Shown here: in pieces, positions 6,784 through 13,077 of the stretch
Layout: each line of letters opens with the position of its first letter
Position numbering within the stretch: the stretch's first letter is position 1
IMG/VR virus record: IMGVR_UViG_3300013126_000135
Location: 1 to 32,244 of that record
Source: a virus
Reading direction: 5' to 3' (one strand)
DNA length: 32,244 nt
The notes under the pieces: model-generated
The model's database searches: none
What the model was told of the DNA's origin: nothing
The model's input: only the letters and a program-made list of their open reading frames with translations
Position numbers and translations under genes: made by a program

Positions 6784-8117
6784 TCCTTTGCCTCCAATCT
6801 CAGGGCGTACTGCGCCCAGGTCCACCCGGGCTTGTAGCCCCTCTGCTGCCGCTCGGTGTCGATCTGGCGCCACAAGTGCCAGTCGATCCTGCGCTGGGCC
6901 GTCCGGTCTGGCCGGCCTTCCATCTGCTTCAGCTCGCCCGCCTGCACGGCTGGCGCTGCCTTGGTTCCTCTCGAGACCACCGCGTAGCACCGCGGGCACG
7001 TCAACGGACGTGGGTGCGCCGGGAGCACGGCGAAGCACTCTTTGCACGTCAGCAGGGCCAGTGCGTCGCTGGCCTTGCCCCGCGGCTGGCCGCTGCCCGG
7101 GTCGTACTCCAGCGGCTCGTCCACCGGCCCGAGCCGGGCCCAGTTGCCGCCGTGGTCGAGCACCACGCAGTCGGCCTTGCCACCGTGCAGCCGCAGGCCT
7201 CGACCCACCGCCTGGCGCCACACGATCACGCTCTGCGTCGCCCGCGCCACCACCACCGCCGACACCGCCGGATTGTCCCAGCCCTCGATCAGCAGATCGG
7301 CGCTGCACAGCACTTGCAGGTCGCCCACCTCGTGCCGCTCGAGCAGCCGGGCCCGCTCTTGCTTGGGTGTGCCCGCGCTCACCACGGCAGCAGCCACACC
7401 GCGGGCGCGCAGGGCCTCGGCCACGTGCTGGGCGTGCTGCACACCGCTGGCGAACACCACGCCGCGCCGATCGCCGGCCCAGCGCTCGAACGTCGCCGCC
7501 ACGTCGCCCACCAGCTGGGGCCGGTCGAAAGCTTGCGCCAAGTCACCCGGGGCGAAGTCGCCGCGGGCCGTCCGCACGCTCGACAAGTCGGCGCCCGGCA
7601 CGCTCCAGTAGACCGCCGGCACCAGCCAGCCCGCCGTCGTCAGCTCGCCCACGGTCGGGCCCTTGATCGTGGTCGAAGCCACCGCGTCGAACCGGGCGCC
7701 GTCGCTGCGCCACGCGGTGCCAGTCAGCAGCACACGGAACGCATGGGGCCACAGCTCGAATACCTTGCGGTAGCTCGCCGCCATGGCCCGGTGGCCCTCG
7801 TCCACCACGATCACCGCGGGCGCGTCGGCCCTCTCGGGCATCCGGCTCTGCACCGTCCGCAGCACCAGGTGGTCGCTGTCCAGAGCCCAGTCCGGGCCCA
7901 CGGCGCCCAGCGTGTTGCGGGCCTGCTGCAGCAGCTCGCGACGATGCGCCACCCATAGCACCCAGCCGCCCATGCGCAGAGCGCCGGCCACCACGCTGCA
8001 TGCGGTCACCGTCTTGCCGGCACCCGTGCCGAGCTCGAGAATCGCGCCCTCGTGCCCGTCGCAGTACGCCTGGCGCAGCTCGTCTACGGCTCGCTGCTGG
8101 TAGTCTCGCAGTTCCAC
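6768..8117 (-). CDS. SF2 DEAD/DEAH-type helicase
   Basis: This 449-aa helicase starts with GTG at 8117, behind AAGGTGGCGGC. Motifs run in order: RDYQQRAV at 4-11 (Q-like), Walker A GTGAGKT at 30-36, DEGH at 106-109, TGTAW at 132-136, a second RecA-like domain with LLIEGWDNP, and motif VI QAVGRGLR. Two cysteine pairs near the C-terminus (CKEC and CPRC) form a likely zinc finger. This arrangement is seen in phage relatives of RadD/UvsW-like helicases, which remodel forks, R-loops and recombination intermediates. The start lies inside the upstream XRE-like gene (34-bp overlap), so the two are probably translationally coupled. Confidence 0.93.
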   Translation of the reverse strand: MELRDYQQRAVDELRQAYCDGHEGAILELGTGAGKTVTACSVVAGALRMGGWVLWVAHRRELLQQARNTLGAVGPDWALDSDHLVLRTVQSRMPERADAPAVIVVDEGHRAMAASYRKVFELWPHAFRVLLTGTAWRSDGARFDAVASTTIKGPTVGELTTAGWLVPAVYWSVPGADLSSVRTARGDFAPGDLAQAFDRPQLVGDVAATFERWAGDRRGVVFASGVQHAQHVAEALRARGVAAAVVSAGTPKQERARLLERHEVGDLQVLCSADLLIEGWDNPAVSAVVVARATQSVIVWRQAVGRGLRLHGGKADCVVLDHGGNWARLGPVDEPLEYDPGSGQPRGKASDALALLTCKECFAVLPAHPRPLTCPRCYAVVSRGTKAAPAVQAGELKQMEGRPDRTAQRRIDWHLWRQIDTERQQRGYKPGWTWAQYALRLEAKEWKRA

Positions 8118-8302
8118 GCCGCCACCTTCACTTGGCCCGCACTCATGGCCTCAATCCGGCGGGCTTGCTCGACCGGGATCGGGCGCCGGCCGGCCAGCCA
8201 ATGGCTGAGCAGACTAGGGTGAACCCCCAGCCGCTCGGCCAGCCAGCCGGCCCGGCGCCCCTCGGCCTGCAGCCACGCCTTGCACTCGTGCTGCTGGTCC
8301 AC
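8084..8302 (-). CDS. Small XRE/Cro-like helix-turn-helix regulator
   Basis: This 72-aa protein starts with GTG at 8302 behind AGGAG (8-base spacing). Residues about 16-42 (WLAERLGVHPSLLSHWLAGR then RPIPVEQARRIE) form a classic XRE helix-turn-helix, close in style to YdaS/Cro-type proteins. It should bind an operator as a dimer. It lies inside the early unit and overlaps the helicase start by 34 bp, and no divergent repressor gene accompanies it. It could autoregulate the early promoter at 11.2 kb, whose -35 box sits in a palindrome, or act on the iteron block; both are inferences. An adaptor role in replication initiation is the alternative. Confidence 0.85.
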   Translation of the reverse strand: MDQQHECKAWLQAEGRRAGWLAERLGVHPSLLSHWLAGRRPIPVEQARRIEAMSAGQVKVAAWNCETTSSEP

Positions 8303-8306
8303 GGTC

Positions 8307-9581
8307 TCAGCTCCTGCGGCGGTTGCTCACCACCACTTCCTCGACGATCGCCACGCCCGGGATCTCGCGGGCGCCCTGGTCCACCGCGTGCTGCACCAGC
8401 GCCAGGTCGGGCCGCCAGTACACATCGGGCACACGGCTGGGATCGGTGATCGTCGCTGTCCACTTGGTCTTGTAGCCCCCGGTGCTCGTGCCGGCCTTGA
8501 CCGGGCCCGGGCCCTGCTCGGCCGCCTCGGCCGCCTCGACCACCGCCTCGTGCACGCGGGCCTCTTGCTGCTCGAGCTGCTGGGCCGCCTGGGCGCTGCC
8601 GGCTTGCGCTGCCGCCGCCAGCTCGGCCGCCTTCTTGCGCTCGGCCTCGAGCTTGCGCTGGGCCTCGGCCTCGGCCTCGCGCTTCTTGCGCAGTTTCTCG
8701 CTGGCATACCGCGCCAGGTGTTGCTCGACGCGGGCCTTTGCCTCGTCGCACGGCTTGGCCACCTTCTCGCGGAACAGCGCGTCCACCTTGCCCGTCACCT
8801 GCTTGATCGGCTCGACCACCGCCTTGCGCTGCGCGTCGGCGTCGGCCTGCAACTTCTTGAGCCGCCCCAAGCCCTCGTGGCCCAGGTTCTCGTCGTCGTC
8901 GTCGGCGCACGTGTAGCCCGCCGCCCACTCGCTGGCAGCTGCCACCCGCGGCAGCAGCGCCTCGGCCTTCTGGCCAGCCATCACCAGCAGCTCGTCGGCA
9001 CTGGCCGGGGCCGGCACCGGCGCCGGGGCCTGCTGCTTGGCGAGTGCGCCCTTGTGGCTGCGGTACGCATAGCGGTGCACGATCGGCTCGACGCAACGGG
9101 CCAGCGTGTCCACGTCGGTGGTCGCCAGGTGCTCGGGCCCACGGATGTCAACCTGCAGCCGCTCGGCCACCGCGCCCAGCGTGTTCGTCGCACCGGGCCA
9201 CAGCTCGCGGGCCATCTTGAGCGTGCAGCTCCACGGCAGAGCTGCCAGTGCCTGCACATCGGCACCCACCCGGCCCGCCTCGGCCAGCACCAGCGTCAAG
9301 TCGAAGTCGAGGTTGTGCACGTACACCGGGCCGTCACAGTCCAGCAGCTCGAGCAGCTGCTGCACGTGGTCGGCGCCGAAACGCGGCATGCGCTCCACCT
9401 TGTCGTCGGTCCACCCGTGCACCTTGGCCGCGCCTTCCGGGATCGGCCGGCCCGGGTTGAACACGAAGTGCAGAGTCTTGGCGAAGGTGCCTCCGTCCCA
9501 AACTCCCGCGAAAAGCTCCACGATCTTGTCGGTTTCCGGCCTCGTGCCGGTGGTTTCGGTGTCCAGAACTGCGAACTTCAT
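8307..9581 (-). CDS. DnaQ-type DEDDh exonuclease fused to a phage coiled-coil domain
   Basis: This 424-aa protein has two parts. Residues 1-190 are a DEDDh 3'-5' exonuclease: Exo I DTETTG with D7 and E9, Exo II HNLDFDLTLV, and Exo III HLATTD with the expected His and Asp. Residues about 200-424 resemble a separate phage protein family of unknown function: a long charged coiled coil (about 255-370), then TKWTATITDPSRVPDVYWRP and REIPGVAIVEE at the end. That second family normally occurs as a free-standing gene near phage recombination proteins. The start is ATG at 9581, behind CACCAAGGAGACACCACC. The exonuclease may proofread or process ends for the phage replication or recombination system. 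Confidence 0.88.
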   Translation of the reverse strand: MKFAVLDTETTGTRPETDKIVELFAGVWDGGTFAKTLHFVFNPGRPIPEGAAKVHGWTDDKVERMPRFGADHVQQLLELLDCDGPVYVHNLDFDLTLVLAEAGRVGADVQALAALPWSCTLKMARELWPGATNTLGAVAERLQVDIRGPEHLATTDVDTLARCVEPIVHRYAYRSHKGALAKQQAPAPVPAPASADELLVMAGQKAEALLPRVAAASEWAAGYTCADDDDENLGHEGLGRLKKLQADADAQRKAVVEPIKQVTGKVDALFREKVAKPCDEAKARVEQHLARYASEKLRKKREAEAEAQRKLEAERKKAAELAAAAQAGSAQAAQQLEQQEARVHEAVVEAAEAAEQGPGPVKAGTSTGGYKTKWTATITDPSRVPDVYWRPDLALVQHAVDQGAREIPGVAIVEEVVVSNRRRS

Positions 9582-9601
9582 GGTGGTGTCTCCTTGGTGA
9601 T

Positions 9602-9615
9602 CACGCTCTCGCGTG
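9602..9615 (-). promoter_or_regulatory. Small hairpin with a GAGA tetraloop ahead of the exonuclease ribosome site
   Basis: In the minus-strand RNA this reads CACGC-GAGA-GCGTG, a 5-bp stem closed by a GNRA-type loop. It lies about 20 bases upstream of the exonuclease start and directly after the tRNA-like element. It could affect translation or RNA stability. Only the fold potential is visible. Confidence 0.4.
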
Positions 9616-9617
9616 GC

Positions 9618-9686
9618 CGGTGGGCGCCGGAATCGAACCGGCCTGGCGGCTGCAACGCCTTTGACCACTGCCCCCGGTGGTGCACC
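9618..9686 (-). other. tRNA-like element, possibly a decayed tRNA-Cys or attachment-site remnant
   Basis: The minus strand holds a perfect T-arm (stem GCCGG, loop TTCGATT, stem CCGGC at 9642-9626) followed by an acceptor-like strand GCCCACC (9625-9619). The 5' side has GGTGCAC (9686-9680), which pairs at 5 of 7 positions, and AGTGGTCAAA like a D-loop. A 4-bp stem with loop TTGCAGC would display anticodon GCA (Cys). The D stem does not pair, the variable region is too short, and total length is about 4 bases under normal. It is not a convincing working tRNA. It could be decayed, a tRNA mimic, or a copy of a host tRNA 3' end as used in attP sites, although no integrase is visible. Confidence 0.4.
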
Positions 9687-9742
9687 CCGTATCGCTCGGT
9701 GCCGCGCTGCCGCCCGTCGCATGGGTCGCGGCAGCCCTCACC

Positions 9743-9892
9743 TCAGCCGGAGCCGTCGCCGTCGCCGGAGCCGTCGCCGTAGCCGTCGCCGGAGCCGGAG
9801 CCGTAGCCGGAGCCGGAGCCGGAGCCGTCGCCGTAGCCGGAGCCGTCGCCGTAGCCGGAGCCGGAGCCGATCGCCTTTTTCACCGCGCCCAT
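9743..9892 (-). CDS. Gly-X repeat ORF overlapping the end of the preceding gene
   Basis: This is a 49-aa frame starting with ATG at 9892, just after GGAGGCGGCGGT, a good ribosome site. It begins MGAVKKAIGSGSGYGDG and continues with Gly at every second position alternating with Ser, Tyr and Asp to the stop. It overlaps the end of the 93-aa gene upstream by 13 bp in the -1 frame. Some relatives of that gene carry such a Gly/Ser/Tyr/Asp tail fused to their C-terminus (from memory), so this may be a detached tail with its own start. It may instead be reached by frameshifting just before the TGA at 9882. The DNA repeat drifts between GGCTCC, GGCTAC and GGCGAC units. Confidence 0.6.
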   Translation of the reverse strand: MGAVKKAIGSGSGYGDGSGYGDGSGSGSGYGSGSGDGYGDGSGDGDGSG

Positions 9893-10161
9893 ACCGCCGC
9901 CTCCACAGACTTGGCGCCCGCCTCGTCGCAGTTGATGATCTCGATCGCCTCGGTCAGCACGATCTGCGACACGGGCGCAGCGATGCGGCTCTTCTTGGGA
10001 TCCAGGCCGGTGGTGGCGATCTCGTTCAGCGTCCACGCGCCCTGCCACTGCCAGATCCGTCGGCTGCGCTCCAGCGTCACTTCCTTGCCGATGCGCTCCA
10101 CCAGGTAGCCGAAGTGCACTCCAGCGCTGTAGGTGCGCACGATCACGGGTTGCTTGTTCAT
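9880..10161 (-). CDS. Small conserved phage protein of unknown function (RTYSAGVHFG family)
   Basis: This 93-aa protein begins MNKQPVIVRTYSAGVHFGYL. With RRIWQWQGAWTLNEI and IVLTEAIEII it has the pattern of a small phage/prophage family that I recall being catalogued as DUF6948. It has no known enzymatic role. The core is beta-rich with a conserved Trp-containing segment. The start is ATG at 10161, overlapping the previous small ORF stop as ATGA. The gene stop at 9882-9880 lies inside the start region of the Gly-X ORF. It sits in the early unit between the ssDNA-binding-like protein and the exonuclease fusion. Confidence 0.8.
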   Translation of the reverse strand: MNKQPVIVRTYSAGVHFGYLVERIGKEVTLERSRRIWQWQGAWTLNEIATTGLDPKKSRIAAPVSQIVLTEAIEIINCDEAGAKSVEAAVWAR

Positions 10162-10256
10162 CTGTCGATACTCCCTTGGTTATGCCCGGTCGTCCGGGCG
10201 GTCAGTTCTGCCATTGCCTCGGCGCGTGCTGCCTGCAGCCACTCGAACGGATCCAA
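10158..10256 (-). CDS. Candidate 32-aa ORF with TTG start
   Basis: A short frame fills the gap between the ssDNA-binding-like gene and the 93-aa gene. It reads (TTG)DPFEWLQAARAEAMAELT, then a short polar tail, and its TGA overlaps the next ATG as ATGA. The amphipathic helix and exact stop/start coupling argue for translation. The TTG start and weak ribosome site argue against. Without it about 100 bp would be empty in an otherwise packed region. Confidence 0.42.
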   Translation of the reverse strand: MDPFEWLQAARAEAMAELTARTTGHNQGSIDR

Positions 10257-10265
10257 TCGCCATCT

Positions 10266-10937
10266 TCAGAACGCCGGGGCCCGCTTCTTGGGCGCGTCCG
10301 CCGGCTTGTCGAGCTTGGCCAGCAGCTCCTGGTAGCGCGCCTGGAGCTGATCTTGCACCGCGTCGTTGCCGTCCGCGTCGTGCCAAGCCCGCTCAAACTC
10401 CGCCCGCAGCTCGTCCTTGTTCATGGCCAGAACCATGCCGCCCTCGAGCTCGGCAGCCGTCACCTGCTTGGCCTGCTGGGACGCCGGCCGGCTCTGCGTC
10501 GGGGCCTGGCGGCTGCTCGAGCTGCTGGTGGCCTGCCGCGCCGGGGCCACACCGGCGGCTTCCATCGCCTCGAGCGTGTCACCGCTGATCGGCCCGTCGC
10601 CGGCCCAGGTGTACGTCGTTTGCGTGTCGCCCTTGCTCCCGGTACGCACCACGATCAGCTCTTGGCTGTACAGCTTCTGCAGGCCAATCGCCCGCTTGAA
10701 GCCAAGCAGGCTCTTGAACTGGCTGCTTCCCATGTCCCACGTCTGGCGCTTTCCGCCCTCGACGTTCCACAGATCGATCGTCCAGACAGTGAACGGCCCG
10801 TTGTTGCCCTCCTTCTCCTGCTCGTCGGGCTCGGTCAGCAGCACGATCCGGCCGGTGTCGCCATCGTCTGCCAGCTTGAAGTAGCGCCCGGTGTTGGCCT
10901 TGTTCTTGTAGCTCTGCTCGCTGTCATCCCATGCCAT
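10266..10937 (-). CDS. Putative single-stranded DNA-binding protein
   Basis: This 223-aa protein starts with ATG at 10937 behind AGAGAGGACACCACC. Residues 1-125 look like a single beta-rich globular domain (ANTGRYFKLADDGDTGRIVLL, FTVWTIDLWNVEGGKRQTWD, then a strand-rich end). A Ser/Gln/Ala-rich linker follows (about 130-165), then a helical C-terminus with DELRAEFERAWHDADGND and a basic end. Domain order, aromatic content and early-unit position fit the OB-fold ssDNA-binding proteins of phages. There is no acidic C-terminal tail of the bacterial SSB type. The call rests on composition and context rather than a diagnostic motif. Confidence 0.55.
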   Translation of the reverse strand: MAWDDSEQSYKNKANTGRYFKLADDGDTGRIVLLTEPDEQEKEGNNGPFTVWTIDLWNVEGGKRQTWDMGSSQFKSLLGFKRAIGLQKLYSQELIVVRTGSKGDTQTTYTWAGDGPISGDTLEAMEAAGVAPARQATSSSSSRQAPTQSRPASQQAKQVTAAELEGGMVLAMNKDELRAEFERAWHDADGNDAVQDQLQARYQELLAKLDKPADAPKKRAPAF

Positions 10938-10978
10938 GGTGGTGTCCTCTCTTGGTGTTGTGCGGCTTGCTGCCGCTG

Positions 10979-11161
10979 TTACATCGGGAAGCCAAGTGCA
11001 TTGAGCACCCAGCACGCTGCCCAGACGCACGCCGCGGCTGTCAGCACTACTGCCCACCCCGCCGGGTCGATCAGCTCTTGCAGATCGTCCTTGACGGTGG
11101 CGAGAAAATCCCCAGCCCAGTCCGGGCCGGGATCGATCGGGTCAGGTTGTTCGGGTTGCAC
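10979..11161 (-). CDS. Small single-pass membrane protein, first gene of the early unit
   Basis: This 60-aa protein starts with GTG at 11161, behind AGAGGAAACCACC. Residues 1-33 are acidic and Pro-rich (PEQPDPIDPGPDW); residues 36-57 (WAVVLTAAACVWAACWVLNA) form one hydrophobic helix, followed by a very short tail. It is the first gene downstream of the promoter at 11.2 kb, about 53 bp from the expected transcription start. Early small membrane proteins in phages often act in superinfection exclusion or host takeover, but nothing specific shows here. TM prediction is by eye. Confidence 0.65.
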   Translation of the reverse strand: MQPEQPDPIDPGPDWAGDFLATVKDDLQELIDPAGWAVVLTAAACVWAACWVLNALGFPM

Positions 11162-11221
11162 GGTGGTTTCCTCTCTGCGGTGGTGGTGCGTCCGGGGCGC
11201 TTGGTGTCGCCCGCACGGCCC

Positions 11222-11250
11222 AAGCTACGCGGCTCAGTCTTGGCTGTCAA
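11222..11250 (-). promoter_or_regulatory. Leftward sigma70-type promoter for the early/replication unit
   Basis: Read on the minus strand there is a perfect -35 TTGACA (11250-11245), a 17-bp spacer, and TAGCTT (11227-11222), which matches the -10 consensus at 3 of 6 positions including TA and final T. Transcription would start near 11215 and run into the small membrane gene at 11161. It lies immediately downstream of the late-unit terminator, which makes a stop-then-restart junction. Confidence 0.68.
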
Positions 11251-11262
11251 GAAATCTTGACA
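11245..11262. promoter_or_regulatory. Palindromic operator candidate over the -35 box
   Basis: TGTCAAGA-AA-TCTTGACA is a perfect 8-bp inverted repeat with a 2-bp centre. The left arm supplies the -35 box of the leftward promoter. A dimeric regulator bound here would block RNA polymerase. The XRE-like protein at 8084-8302 is the obvious candidate binder, by inference. Confidence 0.6.
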
Positions 11263-11275
11263 AGCTCAGGCTGCC

Positions 11276-11316
11276 GCAAAAACGCCAAGGCCCCGGGCTC
11301 GCGCCACAGGGCCTTG
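11276..11316 (-). terminator. Rho-independent terminator of the late (structural and lysis) unit
   Basis: On the minus strand CAAGGCCC (11316-11309) pairs perfectly with GGGCCTTG (11293-11286) around a 15-base loop. This is followed by GCG and TTTTT (11280-11276). It ends the unit that carries packaging, head, tail and lysis genes, 128 bp after the last small ORF. The rest of 11317-11443 holds no gene that I can support. Confidence 0.75.
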
Positions 11317-11443
11317 ACCACCAAGGGGTTGCCGCACCACCGGCAGGTCCACCGCTGCAGATCTTACAGGAACGGCCCCGGCTAGGCTAGCCGTGCAAGC
11401 CGTTGAACCGCCACGGGTAAGGATGCAGGGCCGGCCATCGCAG

Positions 11444-11626
11444 TCATCCGCGCCGGTCCACGATCTCGATCTCGGCAGCCACCAGCTGCAGGCCGCGCTC
11501 GCGGGCATACAGGTCCACCAGCTCGGGCAACACCTGCACGATCGCCAGCACCAGCTCGGCCCGCGTGTCGCCCGCCGGCACACCAGCATTGGCCAGCATC
11601 AGCTCGATCAGCTGTTCAGGGGTCAT
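11444..11626 (-). CDS. Small helical protein at the end of the lysis cassette
   Basis: This 60-aa protein starts with ATG at 11626, overlapping the preceding stop by 11 bp. It reads MTPEQLIELMLANAGVPAGD, then a helix ending EIEIVDRRG. It is acidic, helical and without membrane segments. It is the last gene before the late terminator. Its role is unknown; it is placed with lysis genes only by position. Confidence 0.65.
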   Translation of the reverse strand: MTPEQLIELMLANAGVPAGDTRAELVLAIVQVLPELVDLYARERGLQLVAAEIEIVDRRG

Positions 11627-12221
11627 GGGGCGCCCCCGCGGTGTCGAAGTGCCCGCCCTCGACCTCGACCGGCAGCAGCTTGCCGTCGCAGCTGGTGCGC
11701 ACCACGCCGCTGGGTGCTGGCTTGGTCGGGTGTCGATCGACGGCAAATCGCACCTTCTGGCAGCGGCAGGTGATCGCGCTCAGGCTGGTTTGGCACTGAG
11801 CCGGCCACGTGGTGCCGCAGCCAGTCAGCAGCACCGCTGCCGCCGCCATCATCGCCAGCCCTGCCAGTAGCCCCATGGTGGCAAAGCCGAACGGCGAGCG
11901 CAGCGGCTTGTCGCGCTCGGCCAGCATGGCTTGCGCCAGCCGCTCGGCCTGGCGCTTGTCCTCGACCTTGAGCACGATCCCCGCGCCGGCCAGCACGGGC
12001 ACCAGCACCGCCAGCACCTCGTCGCTGAGCATCTGCGCCACCAGCTGCGCCAGCTCGGGCGGCAGGTAGTGGCCCAGCCAGCGGGTCAACGCCACCGTGG
12101 CGATCGTCACCAGCAGCCACACCAGGCGGCTCTGCACCACCGGCTTGGTGGCTCGCGGCTGCTGCCTTGTTTTGTTGGCCAGCCCGGCCTCTCGAGCCGC
12201 CAGCCCATTCAAGTCTCCCAT
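11616..12221 (-). CDS. Membrane protein with internal lipobox, lysis-cassette candidate (holin/spanin-like)
   Basis: This 201-aa protein starts with ATG at 12221 behind GAGGGGGTGACC, 2 bp after the endolysin stop. It has hydrophobic segments at about 32-50, 68-84 and 112-132. The third ends in LLTGC (131-135), a good lipobox, and is followed by a periplasmic-type tail with four more cysteines (C143, C152, C154, C178). A hydrophilic charged helix (85-107) precedes the third segment. The first two segments resemble a class II holin. The last part resembles a signal-anchored lipoprotein such as an outer-membrane spanin. It may be a fusion, or an internal start (for example Met100 at 11924) may also make a short lipoprotein. 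No clear ribosome site supports the internal start. Confidence 0.72.
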   Translation of the reverse strand: MGDLNGLAAREAGLANKTRQQPRATKPVVQSRLVWLLVTIATVALTRWLGHYLPPELAQLVAQMLSDEVLAVLVPVLAGAGIVLKVEDKRQAERLAQAMLAERDKPLRSPFGFATMGLLAGLAMMAAAAVLLTGCGTTWPAQCQTSLSAITCRCQKVRFAVDRHPTKPAPSGVVRTSCDGKLLPVEVEGGHFDTAGAPHDP

Positions 12222-12223
12222 GG

Positions 12224-13015
12224 TCACCCCCTCGTCGGGATCCAGTTCAGATCCACGCTGCGCGCCACGCCCGGCACCTTGCCGTCGCAGCTCCACTGCC
12301 ACACCCACCAGGTCGGCCACTCGCCCAGGTTGCCCGGGTCGGCCAGACGCCGGCCGGGATAGCGCGCCAGCCACAGATCCCACCCGGCCAGTGGCTTGCC
12401 GCCGTCGAGCTGGTAACGCACGAATCCGGCGCCGGTGTAAAGCGCTGGCCGCTGTCCAGTCAGGTGCTCGGCCTCGAGCAGACACGCCTGGGCCCACTCG
12501 CACAGCTCGGCCGGCTTGCGGTCGCCCGTGCTCTCCAGATCCAGCACCAGACGGGCGCCCCTGCAGTGCCTGGCCGCGTGTTGCGCCTCTGCCGCCGGAT
12601 TGTTGCGCGGTCTGGCGAAGTGGTACGCCAGCACCTGCCGCCCGGGCTGCAATCTGGCGCCGTCGAGGTTCTCCTGGGCTCGCGGGTCAACGTAGGTCGT
12701 TCCCTCGGTCGTCTTGACCGCCACCCACGCCATGGCAGCCGGCACCTCGCCCCAGTTGATCCGCTCCTGGTGGTGGCTCACGTCCATGCCGAGCTGCACC
12801 GAGATCCCCAGCGCGCCCAGCGTGCGCGGGCCGGCCTTGCCGTCCACCGTCAAGCCCTTGTCGGCCTGGAACTGGCGCACCTTGCCCTCGGTCAACTGGC
12901 CGAATCTGCCGTCCGGCTTCAACCCGAGCTTGGCCTGCAGCTGGCGCACCACCTGCCCTACATCGCCGTACTGCAGAACGTACACCGGCAGCGCGGGCTT
13001 GCTTGCGATAGTCAT
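12224..13015 (-). CDS. Endolysin: peptidoglycan-binding domain plus GH25 muramidase
   Basis: This 263-aa protein starts with ATG at 13015 behind AAAGGGACGATCC. Residues about 12-70 are a PG_binding_1 domain (GDVGQVVRQLQAKLGLKPDG, then GKVRQFQADKGLTVDG). From residue 76 it is a GH25 (Chalaropsis-type) lysozyme: GMDVSHHQ with D78, VAVKTTEGTTYVD, LVLDLE with the catalytic Asp/Glu pair, and WLARYPG and WQWSCDGKVPG near the end. It cleaves the MurNAc-GlcNAc bond. It has no signal peptide, so release depends on a holin; holin-like genes lie on both sides. The order binding domain then catalytic domain differs from many GH25 endolysins, which bind with the C-terminus. Confidence 0.93.
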   Translation of the reverse strand: MTIASKPALPVYVLQYGDVGQVVRQLQAKLGLKPDGRFGQLTEGKVRQFQADKGLTVDGKAGPRTLGALGISVQLGMDVSHHQERINWGEVPAAMAWVAVKTTEGTTYVDPRAQENLDGARLQPGRQVLAYHFARPRNNPAAEAQHAARHCRGARLVLDLESTGDRKPAELCEWAQACLLEAEHLTGQRPALYTGAGFVRYQLDGGKPLAGWDLWLARYPGRRLADPGNLGEWPTWWVWQWSCDGKVPGVARSVDLNWIPTRG

Positions 13016-13077
13016 GGATCGTCCCTTTGCCGCCCATCGGGCAGCAGCCGCAGCTTGGGCCACCCGCTGGGCAACGG

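Noticed and set aside
9618-9686. Functional tRNA-Cys
   Set aside because: D stem cannot form, acceptor has two mismatches and the variable region is too short, so I list it only as tRNA-like.
9613-10335. Arg/Ser-rich plus-strand frame across the Gly-X repeat
   Set aside because: Its SRSRSR run is the reverse reading of the Gly-X repeat. The minus-strand frame has a ribosome site and fits neighbouring genes.
11257-11285. Rightward promoter using the second TTGACA of the palindrome
   Set aside because: A 17-bp spacer leads to AAACGC, a poor -10 box, and no plus-strand gene follows.
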